A stretch of 13,003 bases of DNA from an uncultured Alcaligenaceae bacterium (GCA_937897265.1 CALCPT010000168.1:1-13003); one strand, 5' to 3'; shown: positions 1 through 7,478, counted from the stretch's first letter. The notes: a model not told the origin generated them from the sequence alone. Translations and numbers: made by a program.

Positions 1-1
1 C

Positions 2-331
2 ATCGGCGCGGCCTTCGCCCAGCTGGACGAACAGCTGCGCCGCCGCCACGAACTGGTGGGGCGGCTCAGCGAGACCGTGCAGGACGCGCTGGTGCACGAA
101 ACGGCCGCGCTGGAAGCGCTGCAGGGCGCCGTGCAGCAGGCGCGCGAGGCGGCCGAGCGCGCGCGTGGCGCGCCGCTGCAGGCCGGCCCGCTGGGCGCGC
201 TGGCGGGCGGTGAGCAGACGCTGGCCGGCAGCCTGCAGCGTGTGCTGGCCCTGGTGGCCCACCATCCCGACATGCAGCACGATGGCGCGGTGAGCGAAAT
301 CACACAGGCGCTGGACGAGACCCGCGAGGAC
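2..331 (+). pseudogene. LemA-like protein, internal fragment
   Basis: Reading in frame from base 2 gives a helical, Ala/Glu/Arg-rich segment resembling the N-terminal helical part of LemA-family membrane-anchored proteins. The clues are AAFAQLDEQLRRRHELV (LemA: a Val-Asp start, then QLKRRHDLIPNL), then SETVQDALVHE and an alternating helical stretch ending in ALVAHHPDM, where LemA has a 'hPdL' motif. The N-terminal transmembrane anchor is missing because the window begins inside the gene. The C-terminal half is missing because the frame passes into an unrelated sequence near 320-335. G+C is much higher than in the his and mla genes. LemA's biochemical role is not well defined. The assignment rests on motif memory, so it is moderate. 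The piece belongs to a mosaic and is not a working gene here. Confidence 0.5.
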
Positions 332-439
332 GTGCGCGGCTTCGCCGACGAGATGGTCAAGAAGCACGGCTTCGAGCGCGGGTGGATCGACACCATGCTG
401 CTCGCCGCGCAGAGCCAGCCGGCGATCATCGAGGCGATT
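320..439 (+). pseudogene. Lytic transglycosylase MltB-like fragment
   Basis: About 40 codons in the same frame as the preceding LemA-like piece. The run VRGFADEMVKKHGFER, followed by a short helix ending in QPAIIEAI, resembles the N-terminal region of mature MltB-type membrane-bound lytic murein transglycosylases. There a 'F(I/V)xEMVxKHGF' helix precedes 'xQxxILDAIxRPAE'. The normal continuation (RPAE, then the catalytic domain) is absent. Instead the frame continues as a cysteine-desulfurase-like sequence, and the shared 'PAIIEAI' segment is where the two families meet. Boundaries are approximate because the motifs overlap. No catalytic residues are present, so this fragment cannot be active. 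An alternative is that the match is a chance helix. Confidence 0.45.
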
Positions 440-499
440 GGCCTGGCGGCGGCGATCGATTATGTCGAAAAGATCGGCATTGCGGCGATTGCCGCCACA
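416..499 (+). pseudogene. SufS/CsdA-type cysteine desulfurase fragment
   Basis: About 28 codons (PAIIEAIGLAAAIDYVEKIG, then IAAIAA) match the segment of class II cysteine desulfurases (SufS/CsdA) that normally follows 'FEAGTP', with the pattern 'IxxAIGLGAAIDYxxxIG'. The PLP lysine, the active-site cysteine and everything else in the enzyme are missing. It lies in frame between the MltB-like and CitE-like pieces. Its upstream edge coincides with a motif that both MltB and SufS could supply, so the exact junction cannot be placed. It is a short piece in a mosaic with no independent function. The family assignment is fairly good for such a short match because the motif order is distinctive. Confidence 0.5.
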
Positions 500-511
500 G
501 CGGCAAAAACG

Positions 512-676
512 CGGCTGGCGGCGTTCGTTGCCGGCACCAACGATCTCGCCAAGGAAATGCACGCCCGGCTGACTCCGGCCCGGACCCCGTTCCTGCCGGT
601 GCTGACCATGGCAGTTGCCGCTGCGCGGGCGCACGGCCTGGTGGTACTTGACGGAGTCTGCAACGAATTCCGCGAC
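512..676 (+). pseudogene. CitE-like (HpcH/HpaI family) lyase fragment
   Basis: About 55 codons in the same frame resemble the middle of citrate-lyase-beta-like proteins (CitE, malyl/citramalyl-CoA lyase types; HpcH/HpaI aldolase superfamily). The sequence runs RLAAFVAGTNDLAKEMHARL, a 'TPxRxPFLPxL' segment, then a helix AVAAARAHGL and VLDGVCNEFRD. In family members the 'GTNDLAKE' loop and the 'LDGVxNxxxD' strand come in this order and spacing, the latter lying near the substrate- and metal-binding face. The N-terminal barrel strands and the C-terminal part are absent. After FRD at ~676 the plus-strand frame loses recognisable content, and a minus-strand membrane protein takes over. Recognition is good, but the piece is non-functional as it stands. 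Confidence 0.65.
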
Positions 677-679
677 CTC

Positions 680-991
680 GCGCTGTTCCGCGCCGAGGCC
701 GAGCAGGGCCAGCACCACGGCCAGCGGCTCGCGCACCACGACCATGAGGAAATCCGATGTCTCGGAGAACTCGAGCACGTTGAACCCGAAGCGACGCAGG
801 AACAGGAAGTGAAAAAACACGCCGACCAGCGAGGCGAAGAGATAAATGCCGGTCAGGCCCAGGCCCGGGTTGTCTTTCAACCAAGCCGGGGCCGCGAGCC
901 GCAGGCGCAGGAACTCCGCCTCCTCGCGGTCCAGCGCCGCCATTTCCTCGTGCAGGGCTGCTGGGTCGGACGGTGGCGGCGTTTCACTCAT
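680..991 (-). pseudogene. Unknown membrane protein, N-terminal fragment
   Basis: Reading from an ATG at 991 on the minus strand gives about 100 residues. They comprise a polar, acidic N-terminus (MSETPPPSDPAALHEEM), a Glu/Arg-rich helix, then TGIYLFASLVGVFFHFLFL as a likely transmembrane segment (residues ~47-65). Next come RRFGFNVLEFSETSDFL and a second hydrophobic segment, VVLALLGLG. The pattern 'TM, FGxNVLxxxxxxDFL, TM' recalls uncharacterised bacterial membrane proteins, but I cannot name a function. Codon use is GC-rich and coding-like, which is why I prefer this frame to the overlapping alternatives. The sequence ends abruptly around 680-690 where the CitE-like piece abuts from the other strand. 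It starts 55 bases beyond the Tgt stop, so it could be the natural downstream neighbour of that tgt gene in its genome of origin. Confidence 0.5.
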
Positions 992-995
992 GACA

Positions 996-1033
996 CCCGG
1001 ATACCGGGCGCCCCGGCCGAGTCAAACCGGGGC
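996..1033. repeat. Two GC-rich inverted repeats after the tgt fragment
   Basis: In the 55-base gap between the Tgt stop and the next minus-strand ATG lie two stem-loops. One is gccccgg (1010-1016) pairing with ccggggc (1027-1033) around a 10-base loop. The other is cccgg (996-1000) pairing with ccggg (1004-1008) around 3 bases. No T-run follows on the minus strand, so a classical intrinsic terminator is not supported. They could be a weak terminator or a processing site in the source genome. Confidence 0.35.
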
Positions 1034-1046
1034 TGCAGCGAAACGG

Positions 1047-1361
1047 TCAAGCCGGGCCGACCAGGCTGTTCGCCTCGCCCGCCTCGTAGCGCTCGATCCA
1101 AGCGCGATGCCACGGGCCATAGTCGCCGGCCTCGATGTGGGCGCGGGCCTGGGCCACGAGGTCGAGGTAGAAATGGACGTTGTGCAGCGAGACCAGCGTG
1201 CTCGCGAGGATCTCACCGGCCATCACGAGGTGCCGCAGGTAGGCGCGCGAGAAATTCCGGCAGGTGTAGTTGTCCAAACCCTCGACCAGCGGCTTCGGGT
1301 CGGTGCGGTAGCGCTCGTTGCGGAGGTTGCTGCCGCCGCCCGGGCTGAAGGCCGCGACGTT
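1047..1361 (-). pseudogene. tgt: tRNA-guanine transglycosylase, C-terminal fragment
   Basis: The last ~93 residues of the open frame that starts as HisF are the C-terminal end of queuine/preQ1 tRNA-ribosyltransferase, which exchanges guanine 34 in GU(N)-anticodon tRNAs. Diagnostic segments are [28 protein letters not shown] and [11 protein letters not shown], in the family's order, followed by a normal tail and a TGA stop at 1047. The substrate-binding TIM barrel and the catalytic aspartates are absent. Bacterial Tgt normally binds zinc through C-x-C-xx-C plus a histidine. Here the third cysteine (TC) and the histidine (LHN) are present, but the first two cysteine positions read Leu and Asn, which is unusual. 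About 12 codons just after the hisF break (1326-1361) match neither family clearly. The fragment is GC-rich and comes from a different source than hisF. Confidence 0.85.
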
Positions 1362-2081
1362 GCGCGCCAGCACCGCGCTGGCACCGCCCACGGTCACACC
1401 ATCGGCTAAGTGCTGCAAATTGCCTACGCCGCCCGAAGCGATCACCGGGATCGAAACGGCGTCGGCCACTCGACGCGTGAGCTCGAGGTCAAAACCTGCT
1501 TTAGTGCCGTCGCGATCCATGCTGGTTAAGAGCAATTCGCCCGCGCCAAACTCTGCCATTTGACGCGCCCAAGCAACGACATCCAAACCGGTGCCGCGAC
1601 GTCCACCGTGGGTGAACACCTCCCAAGCTGGGGTCTCGCTATTTGCCACACGTCGAGCATCGATGGCCACCACAATACACTGTGAACCGTGATAGCTCGA
1701 GGCTGCCCGAACAAGTTCAGGGTTGGCAACCGCAGCGCTATTAATTGAGATCTTATCGGCACCCGCATTGAGCAGGCGTTGCACATCACTCACTTGCCGC
1801 ACCCCACCACCAACAGTCAGGGGGATAAAAACTTGTGAGGCGACCTGCTCGATGATCGAGAGAATCAAATCACGCCCGTCGCTTGTCGCGGTGATGTCTA
1901 AAAAGGTCAGCTCGTCGGCGCCTTGTTCGTTGTAACGCTGCGCAATTTCAACTGGGTCGCCTGCATCGATTAGGTCGACGAAGTTAACGCCCTTAACAAC
2001 GCGGCCCGCTGTGACGTCAAGACAGGGAATGATTCGACGAGTCAGGCCGCTGTTGGTGCTCGGCGTGACTAATTGACTCAT
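1362..2081 (-). CDS. hisF: Imidazole glycerol phosphate synthase HisF, 3'-truncated
   Basis: Cyclase subunit of imidazole glycerol phosphate synthase. With ammonia channelled from HisH it converts PRFAR to imidazole glycerol phosphate and AICAR. It is a (beta/alpha)8 barrel. The catalytic aspartates are visible as D22 in [15 protein letters not shown] and D141 in VVAIDARRV. Phosphate-binding glycines are in LTVGGGVR (residues 88-95) and ASGGVG (215-220). About 11 extra residues precede the usual start. Its ATG overlaps the hisA stop (ATGA, 2078-2081), so the genes are translationally coupled. The HisF match stops at residue ~239 (GGASAVLA). The usual last ~18 residues, of the ASIFHFGE... type, are replaced in frame by Tgt sequence, with the shared frame reading to a stop at 1047 (344 residues in all). 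As written the protein lacks the end of the barrel. The break is probably artificial, and hisI/hisE, normally next, are missing. Confidence 0.9.
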
Positions 2082-2818
2082 GGTGCGAGTTCGTCAGCAC
2101 GCAGTTGCGCGGCTTCAAAATCAAGCGTGCCTTCATAGATGCTGCGACCTAAAATCGCGCCTTCAATGCCTTCGGCCTCAACTGCGCACAACGCTTCGAT
2201 GTCGCGCATATCTGTGACACCACCCGAGGCAATGACGGGGATTCGCACGTGTTGAGCGAGTCGCACTGTTGCGTCGATGTTGACGCCTGTCAACATACCG
2301 TCGCGGCCAATATCCGTGTAGATAATCGCTTCGCAGCCATAGTCTTCAAATTTTTTAGCCATGTCGAGCACATCATGCTTAGTGAGTTTGCTCCAGCCGT
2401 CGGTTGCGACCTTGCCATCGCGGGCGTCGAGCCCAACGATAATGCTGCCGGGAAACGCCCCGCAGGCATCATGTAAAAATCCAGGGTTCTTGACCGCAGC
2501 GGTACCGATGATGACATAGGTGATGCCGAAATCAAGATAGCGTTCAATCGTGTCGAGGTCGCGAATACCACCGCCAATCTGGACCGGAATATCAGCACCG
2601 ACCGAATCGACAATCGCGCGAATGACAGATTCGTTTTTTGGTTTGCCAGCTACAGCGCCATTGAGATCGACTAAGTGCAGGCGTCGTGCGCCGCGGTCAA
2701 GCCAAAGATTAGACATGGCGGTTGGGTCTTCAGAGAAGACTGTTGCGTCGTCGAGGTCGCCTTGACGCAGCCGGACGCAGCGTCCGTCTTTGAGATCGAT
2801 TGCAGGGATCAGCAGCAT
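2078..2818 (-). CDS. hisA: ProFAR isomerase HisA
   Basis: 1-(5-phosphoribosyl)-5-[(5-phosphoribosylamino)methylideneamino]imidazole-4-carboxamide isomerase. It performs the Amadori rearrangement of ProFAR to PRFAR, the step before HisHF, in the cytoplasm. The 246 residues match the family's usual length. It is a TIM barrel of paired half-barrels. The catalytic aspartates appear as D8 in [11 protein letters not shown] and D131 in [10 protein letters not shown]. Phosphate-binding loops are VQIGGGIRD (79-87) and VIASGGVTD, and [10 protein letters not shown] is the expected strand-6 segment. There are no lesions. The start at 2818 gives the canonical [11 protein letters not shown]-terminus. The gene is separated from hisH by a 67-base gap with a hairpin, and its stop overlaps the hisF start by four bases. 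It is a certain assignment and the best-preserved part of the cluster's 3' side. Confidence 0.97.
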   Translation of the reverse strand: MLLIPAIDLKDGRCVRLRQGDLDDATVFSEDPTAMSNLWLDRGARRLHLVDLNGAVAGKPKNESVIRAIVDSVGADIPVQIGGGIRDLDTIERYLDFGITYVIIGTAAVKNPGFLHDACGAFPGSIIVGLDARDGKVATDGWSKLTKHDVLDMAKKFEDYGCEAIIYTDIGRDGMLTGVNIDATVRLAQHVRIPVIASGGVTDMRDIEALCAVEAEGIEGAILGRSIYEGTLDFEAAQLRADELAP

Positions 2819-2850
2819 GTGATTATTGAGTGGTCACGTAAAGTTCAAAG

Positions 2851-2869
2851 CACTCGCGATAAGCGAGTG
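2851..2869 (-). repeat. Stem-loop in the hisH-hisA gap
   Basis: A perfect 7-base inverted repeat, cactcgc (2851-2857) and gcgagtg (2863-2869), flanks a 5-base loop in the 67-base space between the hisH stop and the hisA ATG. On the transcribed (minus) strand no run of T follows, so it is not a classical terminator. An mRNA-processing or stabilising hairpin within the operon is possible but inferred only from position. This is one of the larger internal gaps in the histidine cluster. Confidence 0.4.
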
Positions 2870-2885
2870 TGGGTCGGGGGTTAGT

Positions 2886-3521
2886 TTAAGGCTTCCAGTC
2901 TACAAAATTACGGTAAAGACGCAAACCATATTCGGCACTTTTTTCTGGATGAAACTGTACGGCAAAGATATTATCGGCCGCAACAGCACAGGTGAACAGG
3001 CCACCGTAGTTGCTTTGTCCGACGGTGAGCTCGGCTTGAGCGGGCACTGCATAGTAACTATGGACAAAATAAAAGGGGGTCATATCGGGGATACCCTGCC
3101 ACAGGGCATGCTCACGGCTTTGCTTGACCGGATTCCACCCCATATGCGGGACTTTGAGCTGCTCTGCACCTGCAGAGAAGGCTGGTCCCTGAAAGCGCCG
3201 GACCTCGCCTTTAAAGATACCTAGGCTGGTGGTGTTGCCTTCTTCGCTGCGCTCGAACAACATTTGTTCGCCCACGCAAACGCCCAGCAAGGGTTTGTTT
3301 TTTGCTGCGTTGAGCACCGCCTCGCGTAAGCCCGCCTCATCAAGTGTGCGGATGCAGTCGGCCATCGCCCCTTGGCCCGGAAACACAACGCGGTCGGCGG
3401 CCAGAATATCGCGCGCTTGGCTGCATAAGCGGATATCGGCCTCGGGTGCGGCGTGGCGCAACGCCCGCTCGACCGAGTGGATGTTGCCCATGCCGTAGTC
3501 AACGATGGCAATCAAGGCCAT
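2886..3521 (-). CDS. hisH: Imidazole glycerol phosphate synthase glutaminase HisH
   Basis: Glutamine amidotransferase subunit that releases ammonia from glutamine and feeds it through the HisF barrel. It is a class I (triad) GATase. The nucleophile is C82 in [11 protein letters not shown], with its partners H191 and E193 in VQFHPEKS. The N-terminal [14 protein letters not shown] and the oxyanion-loop sequence PGQGAM (48-53) are typical. The 211 residues match the usual length. The conserved HMGWN (126-130) lies at the interface side of the domain. The gene begins three bases after the hisB stop, so the two are surely co-transcribed. The ATG at 3521 gives the family N-terminus [10 protein letters not shown]. 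No anomalies are visible. An open frame on the opposite strand (2826-3224) is a shadow of this gene. Confidence 0.97.
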   Translation of the reverse strand: MALIAIVDYGMGNIHSVERALRHAAPEADIRLCSQARDILAADRVVFPGQGAMADCIRTLDEAGLREAVLNAAKNKPLLGVCVGEQMLFERSEEGNTTSLGIFKGEVRRFQGPAFSAGAEQLKVPHMGWNPVKQSREHALWQGIPDMTPFYFVHSYYAVPAQAELTVGQSNYGGLFTCAVAADNIFAVQFHPEKSAEYGLRLYRNFVDWKP

Positions 3522-3524
3522 GGT

Positions 3525-4112
3525 TTACAGGACACCTTTTGTAGAGGGCACAACGCCAGCGCTGCGCGGATCGAGTTCGAGCGCCATACGTAGTGCGCGA
3601 CCAGTGGCTTTGAAAATGGTTTCGCACTGGTGATGTGCATTGACGCCGCGCAAGTTATCAATGTGCATGGTCAGCAGCGCATGATTGACCAAACCTTGAA
3701 AAAATTCAATGGTGAGGTCAACATCAAAATCACCAACTCGCGCACGGGTAAAGGGCACGTGAAACTGCAAGCCGGGCCTGCCTGAAAAATCGACGACCAC
3801 GCGCGACAGCGCCTCATCGAGCGGTACATATGCGTGACCATAACGACGGATGCCCGCTTTATCGCCTACGGCTTTTGCAATGGCTTGCCCGATCGTGATG
3901 CCAACGTCTTCAACCGTGTGGTGAGCGTCAATTTCTAAATCACCCTGAGCATGGACCTCAAGGTCGATCAAACCGTGGCGCGCGATTTGATCAAGCATGT
4001 GGTCTAAAAAAGGCACGCCAGTGTCGAGCTTTTGGCGGCCAGTGCCATCAAGATTGATTGCGACACGTATTTTTGTTTCGTTGGTGTTGCGGATAATTTC
4101 GGCGGTGCGCAT
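3525..4112 (-). CDS. hisB: Imidazoleglycerol-phosphate dehydratase HisB
   Basis: Mn-dependent dehydratase converting imidazole glycerol phosphate to imidazole acetol phosphate. At 195 residues it is the monofunctional form, without the histidinol-phosphatase domain fused to it in enterobacteria, so the phosphatase must be encoded elsewhere. Metal-binding motifs of the two half-repeats are visible: DHML (37-40), DAHHTVED (62-69) and NAHHQCE (158-164), the histidine pairs being the metal ligands. The N-terminus [15 protein letters not shown] is typical. The product would be the substrate of HisC aminotransferase, whose gene is usually just upstream in this cluster but is missing here. An 82-base gap with promoter-like sequence replaces it. 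Three bases separate the stop from hisH. The assignment is certain. Confidence 0.97.
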   Translation of the reverse strand: MRTAEIIRNTNETKIRVAINLDGTGRQKLDTGVPFLDHMLDQIARHGLIDLEVHAQGDLEIDAHHTVEDVGITIGQAIAKAVGDKAGIRRYGHAYVPLDEALSRVVVDFSGRPGLQFHVPFTRARVGDFDVDLTIEFFQGLVNHALLTMHIDNLRGVNAHHQCETIFKATGRALRMALELDPRSAGVVPSTKGVL

Positions 4113-4140
4113 GGCTTGGGCTCTTGGCGTCAGAATCTAT

Positions 4141-4146
4141 ATTGTA
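4141..4146 (-). promoter_or_regulatory. Candidate -10 element upstream of hisB
   Basis: In the 82-base gap between hisD and hisB the minus strand reads CCCTACAATATAG. TACAAT differs from the sigma-70 consensus TATAAT at one position and lies about 30 bases before the hisB ATG. No good -35 hexamer is seen at 16-18 bases upstream, so this is weak. If real, it could give hisBHAF its own start, which would suit a site where hisC seems to have been lost. Confidence 0.3.
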
Positions 4147-4194
4147 GGGCGGTCTGAGCGAATTGTTGTTGAGAATCGTGCTTGATCGCTGAAC

Positions 4195-5508
4195 TTACTT
4201 GTTGCTCGGTGGAGTGAGGCGGTAGGTGGCGCTTGCCGCATGTGCTTGCAGGCCTTCGCCGATTGCAAGTTCAGCGGCAATTTGGCCGAGCGTTTGCGCA
4301 CCTGCATGCGAGACATGGATCAAACTCGAGCGCTTTTGAAAGTCATAGACACCCAGAGGTGACGAAAATCTAGCGGTACGCGAGGTCGGTAGCACGTGGT
4401 TTGGTCCCGCGCAATAGTCACCAAGCGACTCAGAACTGTGTTGCCCCATGAAAATCGCACCTGCATGACGCAAATGAGGTAGCCAAGCTTCAGGCTCTTC
4501 GATCGATACTTCAAGATGCTCGGGGGCGATCTGGTTGCTGATTGTGCATGCCTCATTTAAATCTCGTACCAAAATCAGCGCACCGCGGTCGCGCAAGCTT
4601 GTGCGAATGATGTCAGCGCGAGGCATGGTGGGTAGTAATTTGTCAATTGAGCGCTCGACCGCGTCGAGATAACTCGCATCTGGGCATAGCAAGATCGCTT
4701 GCGCGAGCTCATCGTGTTCGGCTTGTGAGAACAGATCCATCGCGATCCAGTCAGGCGAGGTCTTGCCGTCACAGATGATGAGAATTTCGCTTGGACCTGC
4801 AATCATGTCGATGCCGACCACGCCAAAGACACGGCGTTTTGCTGCAGCGACATACGCGTTGCCTGGCCCAACAATTTTATCGACTGCCGGAACTGTCGCT
4901 GTACCGTAGGCAAGCGCGCCGATGGCTTGAGCGCCACCCATCGCAAAGCAGCGATCAACGCCCGCAATCGCCGCCGCGGCCAGCACCATCGCGTTACGGT
5001 GACCCCTCGGAGTTGGCGTGACCATCACAACCTCTGCGACGCCTGCTACCTTTGCTGGAATCGCATTCATGAGCACTGAGGAAGGATAAGCTGCTTTGCC
5101 GCCTGGCACGTAGACTCCAACGCGGTCGAGCGCTGTAATCTGTTGTCCTAAACGGGTGCCATCGGCCTCGGTATAAGACCAACTCTTTTGAATTTGGTGC
5201 ACGTGATACGAGCGCACGCGTTCGGCCGCCGCTTCAAGCGCCTGGCGCTGAGCTGCGGGGAGTTCGGCAAGGGCTTTGAACCACTCGCTTCGCGGGATCT
5301 CTAACTCGGTCGCCTGGCTGATTTGTACACCATCGAATTCACGCGTCAGGCGAACCAGTGCAGCGTCGCCCTCAGCGCGCACTTGCTTCAGAATACGCGC
5401 CGCTGCACTATCGATGGCCTCATCCTGTTCGGCATCAAACGCCAGTAGAGTGGTGAGCTTTGCATCAAAGTCTGGATCGCGCGAGTCTAGGCGTGAAATA
5501 GTTGCCAT
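4195..5508 (-). CDS. hisD: Histidinol dehydrogenase HisD
   Basis: Zinc- and NAD-dependent enzyme that oxidises L-histidinol to histidine in two steps, the end of the pathway. Its 437 residues match the usual length. The active-site residues known from the E. coli enzyme are all identifiable. Zinc ligands are Q262 and H265 ([10 protein letters not shown]), D364 (GDYCAGPNH) and H423 (GLQAHAASA). The catalytic pair E330-H331 sits in [17 protein letters not shown] (237-244) and [10 protein letters not shown] (135-144) are family signatures. The ATG at 5508 lies 18 bases after the hisG stop. Directly downstream, where hisC would be expected, only 82 non-coding bases separate it from hisB. The reading frame is intact with no odd residues. 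The assignment is certain. Confidence 0.97.
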   Translation of the reverse strand: MATISRLDSRDPDFDAKLTTLLAFDAEQDEAIDSAAARILKQVRAEGDAALVRLTREFDGVQISQATELEIPRSEWFKALAELPAAQRQALEAAAERVRSYHVHQIQKSWSYTEADGTRLGQQITALDRVGVYVPGGKAAYPSSVLMNAIPAKVAGVAEVVMVTPTPRGHRNAMVLAAAAIAGVDRCFAMGGAQAIGALAYGTATVPAVDKIVGPGNAYVAAAKRRVFGVVGIDMIAGPSEILIICDGKTSPDWIAMDLFSQAEHDELAQAILLCPDASYLDAVERSIDKLLPTMPRADIIRTSLRDRGALILVRDLNEACTISNQIAPEHLEVSIEEPEAWLPHLRHAGAIFMGQHSSESLGDYCAGPNHVLPTSRTARFSSPLGVYDFQKRSSLIHVSHAGAQTLGQIAAELAIGEGLQAHAASATYRLTPPSNK

Positions 5509-5526
5509 GGTGTCAGTCTCTGGGTA

Positions 5527-6213
5527 TCACGCAGCCGCCACGTTTGCGTGACTGGCTTGTTCAAAGGCATCCAAGAGTGGTTGCAATTGTGCATGACGGG
5601 TTTTAAGCGCGGCACGGTTAACCACCAAGCGCGAGGAGATCGGCATGATGTCTTCGACCGCGACTAAGTCGTTAGCCTTTAGCGTGTTGCCGGTTGATAC
5701 TAAGTCAACGATCGCATCGGCCAGACCCACTAAGGGTGCGAGTTCCATTGAGCCGTACAGTTTGATGAGGTCAACGTAGACACCTTTTGCGGCGAAGTGT
5801 TCGCGCGCGGCTTGGGTGTATTTAGTGGCAACACGTAAGCGCGCCCCTTGGCGCACTGCAGCCTCGTAATCAAACCCTTTGCGCACTGCCACGGCCAGGC
5901 GGCACCGAGCGATGTTCAGATCGATCGGCTGATACAGCCCACCCGGGTGTTGGGCGGCGTGTTCGATGAGCACATCTTTACCAGCAATACCTAGATCTGC
6001 AGCCCCGTACTCAACGTAGGTTGGTACATCAGAGGCGCGCACGATGATCAATCGCAAGCCAGGGTTGCTTGTGGCGATAATCAGCTTGCGCGACTGCTCT
6101 GGGTTTTCTGAAACCTGAATGCCTGCAGCCTCTAGTAGCGGGAGCGTTTCTTCAAAAATTCGCCCTTTCGAGAGTGCCATGGTTAACGGTCGAAGCTGCT
6201 CAGCTGCGCTCAT
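5527..6213 (-). CDS. hisG: ATP phosphoribosyltransferase HisG, short form
   Basis: Catalyses the first step of histidine synthesis, joining ATP and PRPP to give phosphoribosyl-ATP. At 228 residues it is the short form (HisG_S). It has the two catalytic lobes but lacks the C-terminal ACT-like regulatory domain of the ~300-residue long enzyme. The family's short forms need HisZ, a histidyl-tRNA synthetase paralogue, for activity and histidine feedback. No hisZ is in this window. The N-terminal [18 protein letters not shown] and the PRPP-binding loop [17 protein letters not shown] are clear, as is [17 protein letters not shown]. Its ATG overlaps the murA stop by four bases (6210-6213), tying histidine synthesis translationally to a cell-wall gene, a common arrangement in betaproteobacteria. 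The ATG at 6213 gives MSAAEQ; a later start is possible but less likely. Confidence 0.96.
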   Translation of the reverse strand: MSAAEQLRPLTMALSKGRIFEETLPLLEAAGIQVSENPEQSRKLIIATSNPGLRLIIVRASDVPTYVEYGAADLGIAGKDVLIEHAAQHPGGLYQPIDLNIARCRLAVAVRKGFDYEAAVRQGARLRVATKYTQAAREHFAAKGVYVDLIKLYGSMELAPLVGLADAIVDLVSTGNTLKANDLVAVEDIMPISSRLVVNRAALKTRHAQLQPLLDAFEQASHANVAAA

Positions 6214-7478
6214 GAGAGATCCTTGCTTGAAATGCGTTCGATGTTGGCGCCTAACTGTCTGAGCTTGTGTTCCATGCGCTCGTAGCCTCGATCAAGGTGA
6301 TAAATTCGCTCGACGATGGTCTGGCCCTCTGCCGCAAGGCCTGCAATCACAAGGCTTGCAGAGGCACGTAAATCGGTGGCCATGACAGTCGCCCCCGACA
6401 GTTTTGTGACGCCGCGCACAACTGCGGTGTGGCCGTCGATATCAATGCGTGCGCCTAAGCGCAGCAGCTCTTGTACGTGCATGTAGCGATTTTCAAAAAT
6501 GGTCTCAGCGATCACTGAGGTGCCGTCAGCTAGTGCGTTGAGCGCCATCAATTGTGCCTGCATGTCAGTGGCAAAACCGGGGTATTCGTGTGTACGAAAA
6601 TCAACCGGTTTGGGTCGTTGATTCATGCTGGCGCGAATCCAGTCTGGACCGCAGGTCAGTGTTAGCCCGGCCTCTTGTAGTTTAGAGAGTGTTGCACCCA
6701 TGGTGTCAGGCGCCACTTTGCGTAAGGTAATGTCGCCACCGGCTGCACCCACTGCACACAAAAAGCTGCCCGCTTCAATACGATCAGGAATCACACGATG
6801 CGTGGCACCGTGCAGGCTCTTGACGCCTTCGATGACGATACGATCGGTACCGTGACCCTGAATCTGCGCGCCCATCTTAATTAAGAGTTCGGCCAAGTCA
6901 ACGACCTCGGGCTCACGAGCGGCATTTTCTAAAATGGTTTGACCTTCTGCTAATACGGCCGCCATCAGCAGATTTTCTGTGCCTGTGACGGTCACCATGT
7001 CGGTGCGAATGACCGCGCCTTTGAGGCGTTGGGCACGCGCGACAACAAAACCGTGCTCAATGCTGATGTCGGCTCCCAAGGCGGCTAAACCGTGAATATG
7101 CTGATCGACGGGGCGCTGACCGATTGCACAGCCGCCGGGCAGGCTGACGCGTGCCTGGCCGAACCGCGCTAGCAAGGGTCCGAGCACCAAAATCGAGGCC
7201 CGCATGGTTTTTACCAGCTCGTAGGGAGCCTCAAGGGTTGAAACGTCGTTGGCAGTGATGTGGACTGTGCCGTCGGTTTCGCGCGTGCAGCGTACCCCCA
7301 TCTGGCCTAATAACTTAAGCGTGGTCGCAATATCGTTTAATTCGGGCACGTTGGTGAGTGTGACCGTATCCGCAGTTAGCAAGCCGGCGCACAAAATTGG
7401 TAGCGCGGCATTTTTTGCACCTGAAATACTGATTTCGCCGTGCAGGCGACTACCGCCCGTGATGCGTAAGATATCCAT
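6210..7478 (-). CDS. murA: UDP-GlcNAc 1-carboxyvinyltransferase MurA
   Basis: Transfers enolpyruvate from PEP to UDP-N-acetylglucosamine, the first committed step of peptidoglycan synthesis in the cytoplasm. It is 422 residues, close to the E. coli protein's 419, with two inside-out alpha/beta barrels. The catalytic cysteine is C117 in [15 protein letters not shown], so this is a normal Cys enzyme, expected to be sensitive to fosfomycin, not the Asp variant. K22-N23 in [10 protein letters not shown] bind substrate, and D305 in FATDMQAQ is the conserved acid. The gene starts with ATG at 7478, overlapping the ibaG stop by one base (TGATG), and its end overlaps the hisG start. The ibaG-murA pair is conserved from gamma- to betaproteobacteria. 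The assignment is certain. Confidence 0.97.
   Translation of the reverse strand: MDILRITGGSRLHGEISISGAKNAALPILCAGLLTADTVTLTNVPELNDIATTLKLLGQMGVRCTRETDGTVHITANDVSTLEAPYELVKTMRASILVLGPLLARFGQARVSLPGGCAIGQRPVDQHIHGLAALGADISIEHGFVVARAQRLKGAVIRTDMVTVTGTENLLMAAVLAEGQTILENAAREPEVVDLAELLIKMGAQIQGHGTDRIVIEGVKSLHGATHRVIPDRIEAGSFLCAVGAAGGDITLRKVAPDTMGATLSKLQEAGLTLTCGPDWIRASMNQRPKPVDFRTHEYPGFATDMQAQLMALNALADGTSVIAETIFENRYMHVQELLRLGARIDIDGHTAVVRGVTKLSGATVMATDLRASASLVIAGLAAEGQTIVERIYHLDRGYERMEHKLRQLGANIERISSKDLS

Noticed and set aside
426..884. Minus-strand open frame of 152 codons.
   Set aside because: It overlaps the convincing membrane-protein frame from 991 and the CitE-like frame. Its Arg/Pro-rich translation shows no family pattern.
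56..1348. A 430-residue plus-strand open frame across the first part of the window as one novel gene.
   Set aside because: Its first ~225 codons are pieces of four known families. The remainder is Arg/Pro/Gly-rich antisense of the membrane protein and Tgt, as expected of a GC-rich shadow frame.
846..1409. Plus-strand open frame of 187 codons.
   Set aside because: It is antisense to the Tgt fragment and the membrane protein start. It resembles no family and is explained by GC-rich codons on the other strand.
1047..2081. HisF-Tgt as a genuine bifunctional enzyme linking histidine synthesis and tRNA modification.
   Set aside because: HisF lacks its barrel end and Tgt lacks its entire catalytic barrel. 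The composition changes at the join, and a patchwork of other pieces follows directly.
2826..3224. Plus-strand open frame of 132 codons opposite hisH.
   Set aside because: hisH is complete and well conserved on the other strand. This frame has no recognisable motif or credible start context.
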